Shown here: positions 45,957 to 50,571 of the stretch, piece by piece | Numbering within the stretch: the first letter of the stretch is position 1 | Layout: every line of letters starts with the position of its first letter | From: Perkinsus olseni | Taxonomy: Eukaryota; Perkinsozoa; Perkinsida | NCBI GenBank assembly: GCA_013115125.1 | Contig: JABANN010000226.1 | Span: forward strand, 1 to 50,571 | Direction: 5' to 3' | DNA length: 50,571 bases | Program-made: the position numbers and the translations under genes | Notes under the pieces: model-generated | What the model was told of the DNA's origin: nothing | Databases searched by the model: none | Seen by the model: only the letters and a program-made list of their open reading frames with translations

Positions 45957-47600
45957 TTAATCAACGATATTAGCAGCCCCGAGTGCCACGAGGAGATCTG
46001 GGTCCAGCTCAGTATGAAACCGAGGGTCGGCGTCCTCGAAGGCAGCATACACAGTGTCCTGTACAATTGGCATACGACTGGCCCCTCCCGCGAAGACGAC
46101 GTCAGAAACGTACCTGAGGGGGAATAGCTTGAAGCGGAGGAACAACATCGGGTGGCCGCCTTACTCGGGGTCCAGCATGACCAGACGCATGCTGCGATGC
46201 ATCGTGTCGTACATACGATCCAGCAGGTCACTTGCTGCCTCAGCGAACTCATCCCGGGTGATGAGCTGACCACCTGTCATAAGATGATCACACGAGGGCC
46301 CCCTACTGTGGCCTACCACAGACAGTCGTGTTCTCATGCTCCGTGAGCTCCCTCTTCACCCTCTCGGCCATCACGTTTGAGTAACTGATTCACACGAGGC
46401 TCCTTGCAGTTGGCATCGGGCTCACCATTACTGTTCGGGATGGTTCGGATTTTGCCGTCTGCATTTCTCGTTTATCAGTTTAGCTAGGACTCTGTCAAAG
46501 TCCTGGCCACCCAACTGCTGGTCACCGGACGTCGAGAGGACCTGCACACCAAGTCCTTCATGATGCGCACACGCGTATGCGCATGATGCGCCCGGCCCCT
46601 ACGTTAATGCTGCCCGAGAAGGTAGCAACCTGCAGGACAGAGACGTCGAGGGTTCCTCCACCGAGATCGAAAACCACCACAACACGGGAGCTCGCTCCGC
46701 CCGACCGCTGATGGAGGTTGTACCTAGTGACAGGGGGATGCCGAGATTAAGGCACCGTAGGGACCTACGCCACTGCTGCTGCAACTGGCTCCTCGATAAG
46801 TCGAGTGACTGTGAGGCCTAACTCCTCGTACACTCGCCGGGTAGCGTCCCTCTGGGGTTGATTGAATTCTACTGGTACGCATATGACGACCTTCTTAGAA
46901 GCTCCCGAGCTGCCAACGACCGCCTCCACCTGGGAGTGTCGTGACTGTGGGCACAGAGAGACGACTTACCGATTTCAGCAGCTCGCTGACTACTTGAACC
47001 CCCACGTCCACCGGCGACACCGACAATGAATGGTCCAGTACTGAGAAGCGCACCTCGTCAGTAGAGTTCGGAGACGGTACCACTGTGAATGGATGGGCAT
47101 CGGAGTCAAACGACCTGCACAGAGAAGACTAGCATTCCAGCTGACAGCTCCGCCTTACACCTCCTCAATGCCCTTCCCTATGAACCGCTTCGCGTGGTAA
47201 ATTGTATCCTCAGGGAAGAGGTCCTGCCGTGCTACTGCGGCATCACCAACGACGGTAGTCCCATTGGGAAAGTAGCTCACTACCGATGGCACCAATGGTG
47301 AATCTGAACACGTCAAGTAGGGAACGAACTGCTTCAGACAGGCAAGACAGCTCTAACCTGTCAGGTAGTGCTTCACAACCGCAGGGCTGACGGACTTCTC
47401 CGCTTCCGCTGGTTTTATCGCCGCTACGGAGAAGGACGTCCCCAAATCGATGCCCACAACCTGAGAGCTTTACAATGCAGCGGTCGCGGTGCTCGGCAGC
47501 TTCTTACGTAGCTGGGCGAACGATAGCCGAAGTGGGCCAGGATGGCTGACAAGGCTGCTAGGAGGACGGCCACCACGAAGAGGGCCTGCGGATCCAGCAT
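45957..47600 (-). CDS. HSPA13/STCH-like Hsp70 ATPase with N-terminal membrane anchor
   Basis: Ten exons give a 404-codon frame from ATG 47600 to TAA 45957. Residues 8-22 form a hydrophobic segment (FVVAVLLAALSAILA), followed by VVGIDLGTSFS (phosphate loop 1). Further Hsp70 marks are AKRFIGKGIEE, VVICVPVEFNQPQRDA, LIEEPVAAAVAY, VVVVFDLGGGTLDVSVL, LGGQDFDRVLAKL and DVVFAGGASRMPIVQ. The protein ends VALGAANIVD at the end of the nucleotide-binding domain; there is no substrate-binding domain or ER-retention tail. That layout is characteristic of HSPA13 (STCH), a microsome-associated Hsp70. Introns: 47461-47507, 47304-47357, 47115-47158, 46930-46969, 46724-46768, 46542-46602, 46385-46431, 46274-46316 and 46114-46164. 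The start lies 118 nt downstream of the PCID2-like stop on the same strand. Confidence 0.9.
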
Positions 47601-47718
47601 CGCACAGGTGGATCAGAAAAACTGTCACCAGTCGGAATGTGACTGTGACGCCTCGTGAACAAAACGCGCTTCACATTGGATTGAAACGTGAGAGGAACAG
47701 TACGGGTGGGGGCAGGGA

Positions 47719-50116
47719 TCACAGCTCTCTGAGCTGCTCCCATGGTGGCTTCGGGAAAGCATTACGGGTAGCAAGGACGAGGGTCTTCAGTTCATAGGAG
47801 ATGTAACCCTGACGACGGGCGATCGACTGCAGCAGTGACGACAGTAGAGACACTCACCTTGCAGTAGCCGTAGAGCAGTAGTCTTCCTACTATTCCTTCG
47901 GCGTAGGTATCACAGACATGACCATCCTCGTCATTCTCGCTGACTCTCAAGGCTGCTGTGACCACTGCGACGGGCACTTGGTTAGAGCCGTATATAGTCA
48001 TAGTACGCTCCAAGAGATTCCTGTCATACCGAGTGTTAGGTATTGAGAAGCAAGAAGCCCCTCACCTGTAAACGCACCACACGAGCATGCCGTCGAGGAA
48101 GAACGGCAGAATTTGCCGTCCAGTGCCGGCCTCGTCATCGAAGCTGAGAGCCTCCGTCCGGCAACGCTGAAGCAGTTGCTTATTCAATAACATCAATACC
48201 ACAACTTCCCCACCTCGTATTCTGCTAAGTTCCCCTGTCTTATGGCCTTCAGTAAAGGAGCCCACCGTGCCGCGCTGAGGAAGCAGCCTTTCGCCGGTAT
48301 TCTAGTCAGCAGACTACCCCTACAGCTGATTTCGCTCGAGTAGTTCCCTTGACGGCAATATGCCTTTCCGCACTTTGCAGGGTATGAGAAGATTCAATAT
48401 ACGCTGTTTCGCATTGATGTGGCCATCCGGACAGTACCTCGATAAGCGACAGGAACGTGTGCATCGCTCCGCTTAGAGCACCTACTTTAAGGCGTCGTCT
48501 AGCCGGTGTTCAGCATCGGGCAGACGAGACTGAAAGAGCCTGTGGCGAGCCCAGAAGTACTGAGTCTTCACTCTTATTGAGTTGGGGCAGATGTCAAGGT
48601 ACCGCTCGTCTACGTTCCTGCAAAGCAGTTCGTATGATCGCTCTGTGTCGGTTGCCTTCGCCTCACCGCAGTATGGGCTCCAAGGCGGCCGGCTGTTCCA
48701 TGGCCGTGCAAATCTGCATGATCTCGACGAGCACGACGAACAAGCCAGGCATGAGGGCCTTGTCATACCGAGTATCGCGGCGTATCCGGATGAACCTGTT
48801 GCAGGGATGTTTCGAAAATGGAAACTCGAAATAGTATCACTACTCTTCCCGAAGAGCATCCAGGACTCGCTGTTGGTAGCGATGGTAATGCGAGCCGCCA
48901 CCACCGCCGCCCATCGAACCTTTCCCATGGCACCAAATGTCCTCAAGGACATATCAACGCTACTACCATTACCATCATCAGCGTCGGATTCCTCGCTACT
49001 GCCGGATACTCTGTGATGTGAGTCCAGGTATTTCGAGAACCTATCCTAACCTTCTCAACGACACGGGCAACCGGTCGCCCTACTTCCGTGTGAACGCAGC
49101 AACCTCCTGTAGCACTGGTAGGAGGACGGCCACTCTATTTAGGTTACTAACATGGAACGCCACCATGGACCCACGCCTGATGCCACCTTTACTACTCCTC
49201 CTTCTCATCCACTTCGACGGAGCTGCTAATTTCAGAGTCAGAAGGTGATGCAATACTGCTGCTGGCCGCGGTGACCCCGTTGTTCGGTCCTAGCGATCCG
49301 CGATACATCTCCGTTATCTCACCTGAAGACACTCATTCGAGTTGGGGGGGCATGACTGCGAGTCTACGCAGCAGCTTGAGACTGTAGGCAACGGCATCGG
49401 CGCCACCCCTCCCGCTGTCGAGCGCCACAGCGATCCTCTTGGAAGAGAGCATTGCCAACTTCACCGTATCCGCTATGAAGGAAGGATACTCCGCGAGCTC
49501 CTGGCCACTGAGAAGGCGCTTCCATGGAGAGTCGATGACCGGTTTTTATCCTACACAACGGTCTTTATGTGATAATCCGACTCCCCTTCAAGGCCGTCTA
49601 AACCGTGCAGAACTGCTCGCATCGCTCGTCGGGCGATATTGCCTGAAAGGGCTACACCTGCCAGTATCCTGAGGTCGACCGTAGCTATTCAACGGCTGAG
49701 GAGAGAAATCAGTAGAGTACATCTCAGAACATAGCCCCCTGAGATACTCCATAACTACTCTTTGATGGTCGAGAGTACAAGGCTTTTATCTGCATACGCA
49801 GGTGACTCTGGTGGAAGTTTACATGCATCATCGTGACACACACCGCGCGTTGAGGCGCTGATGTAATGTGAGGAGTCAATGTCTGTTACAAACTCGTCGT
49901 ATATTTCCTCACGTACAATCGAGTACGGCGAAGACCTCGGAGAAGCGTTACCACGACATATGAAAGACTGGGGATGGATCCTTCCCGACCCAACATTACA
50001 CAGTCATCCGTGACTGAAGCTGACTCACCTTGGTTATCCTCTTCTCCTGCTGCCCAGTCCAAGGAGCTCGCCACCTGCTCTGCATAATCTGCCAGGGTTT
50101 CCTCATCCACTCTCAT
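47719..50116 (-). CDS. PCID2/Thp1-like PCI-domain protein (TREX-2 or CSN12 family)
   Basis: In other eukaryotes PCID2/Thp1 links transcription to mRNA export in the TREX-2 complex. The C-half is clear: YFWARHRLFQSRLPDAEHRL, then after an intron (48438-48485) NAKQRILNLLIPCKVRKGIL and LLERNQL, GNLAEYE, VYRNLLERTMTIYGSNQVPV and CKGYISYELKTLVLATRNAF, ending at TGA 47721-47719. These follow the PCID2 blocks RMILIYLLPVKMLLG, GNL, TYRNLFKKVYLL and VKGYIS. The N-half is inferred: ATG 50116 (MRVDEETLADYAEQVASSLD), an exon near 49520-49370 (FIADTVKLAMLSSKRIAVAL), an acidic exon near 49270-49192 and NLNRVAVLLPVLQEVAAFTR near 49150. Not all junctions were fixed. A separate gene at 49.2-50.1 kb remains possible. 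Confidence 0.75.
48461..48473 (+). repeat. Copy of the 13-nt motif GCNTCGCTCCGCT in an intron
   Basis: GCATCGCTCCGCT on the plus strand, thus AGCGGAGCGATGC in the sense of the minus-strand PCID2-like gene, inside the 48-nt intron 48438-48485. Confidence 0.9.
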
Positions 50117-50485
50117 ACCACAACAAGGGGACACCACCAAGGCTAGCGGACCAAACCGACAGCAACAACCATGAGATGGGCTCATACCACCCGGGGAGAC
50201 TCATCACGGAAGCCATAGATGCTCCGTAACCCGCTATTTCGCTATTCTCACTCAATCGTCACCATCACGACCTCACTAGAGATGCTCAGTGTCGGAGCTC
50301 TGCCCGAAGTAGCCTTTTCCTTCTCCCACAAACTAACCCAAGTCTTCACAGCGTAGTTGAGAAAATATTCTTACACTCGATAAGGAGCAAACATAATCAG
50401 AATGAGTGGAATGCGCCTTGCCTTTCGGCAGGACGTCAAAATATTATTGATCGCATAGAAAAATGCAGGAGGGACTCAGAGAAAT

Positions 50486-50571
50486 TTAGTACACCTCAGG
50501 GCAATAACGGTCGTTGTCAGCAAGGTCTTCGAAGATCGCCTTGGCCTTCTCCATGGAGACATTCTCGCCCT
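50486..50571 (-). CDS. 3' end of a gene cut by the window edge
   Basis: The last 28 codons of a minus-strand frame are visible: ENVSMEKAKAIFEDLADNDR followed by YCPEVY and TAA at 50488-50486. The regular, charged text looks like real coding sequence. The family cannot be told from this fragment. Confidence 0.55.
   Translation of the reverse strand, partial: GENVSMEKAKAIFEDLADNDRYCPEVY

Overview
The window looks like nuclear DNA of an alveolate protist, most likely a Perkinsus-type organism. This is inferred from intron-dense genes with very short introns (most 40-55 nt), several axonemal (flagellar) genes, mid-range GC and genes packed on both strands. I identified genes by reading protein motifs across splice junctions; for six genes (RSP3, the CIMIP2-like gene, NAC-beta, GOT1, the HSPA13-like gene and the kinase) the spliced lengths are exact multiples of three. 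I found no transposon, CRISPR array or viral element.

Layout. 0.5-3.2 kb (-): mitochondrial outer-membrane assembly factor SAM50. 3.7-5.3 kb (+): MAPKKK-like protein kinase. 6.5-13.7 kb (+): three copies of an unrecognised, apparently lineage-specific protein family: one disrupted, one intact, one truncated. 14.4 kb: tRNA-Trp(CCA). 14.5-22.9 kb (-): six genes in a row: radial spoke protein 3, an acidic Cys-rich protein, an unknown protein, a CIMIP2/FAM166-like ciliary protein, CLN3 (battenin) and the beta subunit of the nascent polypeptide-associated complex. 24.1-40.2 kb (+): a complete inner-arm-type axonemal dynein heavy chain with more than 40 introns, one holding an antisense tRNA-Glu(CTC). 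41.7-42.7 kb (+): GOT1 vesicle-transport protein. 43.5-45.9 kb (+): unknown protein with a degenerate EF-hand. 46.0-50.1 kb (-): an HSPA13/STCH-like Hsp70 and a PCID2/Thp1-like PCI protein. The right edge cuts a further minus-strand gene.

Functional themes: axoneme (dynein heavy chain, RSP3, CIMIP2-like), protein biogenesis and membranes (NAC-beta, HSPA13-like, GOT1, SAM50, CLN3) and mRNA export (PCID2-like). These are housekeeping functions and I see no operon-like logic linking them.

The most unusual signal is a 13-nt motif, GCNTCGCTCCGCT, present eight times on the two strands. Six copies sit inside confirmed introns of three unrelated genes, in both orientations; the other two lie just upstream of genes. 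Other points of interest are the tRNA nested in the dynein intron, the decaying tandem gene family with a cluster of YTATYYYAACGGT repeats beside it, and two strong inverted repeats (189-239 and 18314-18364).
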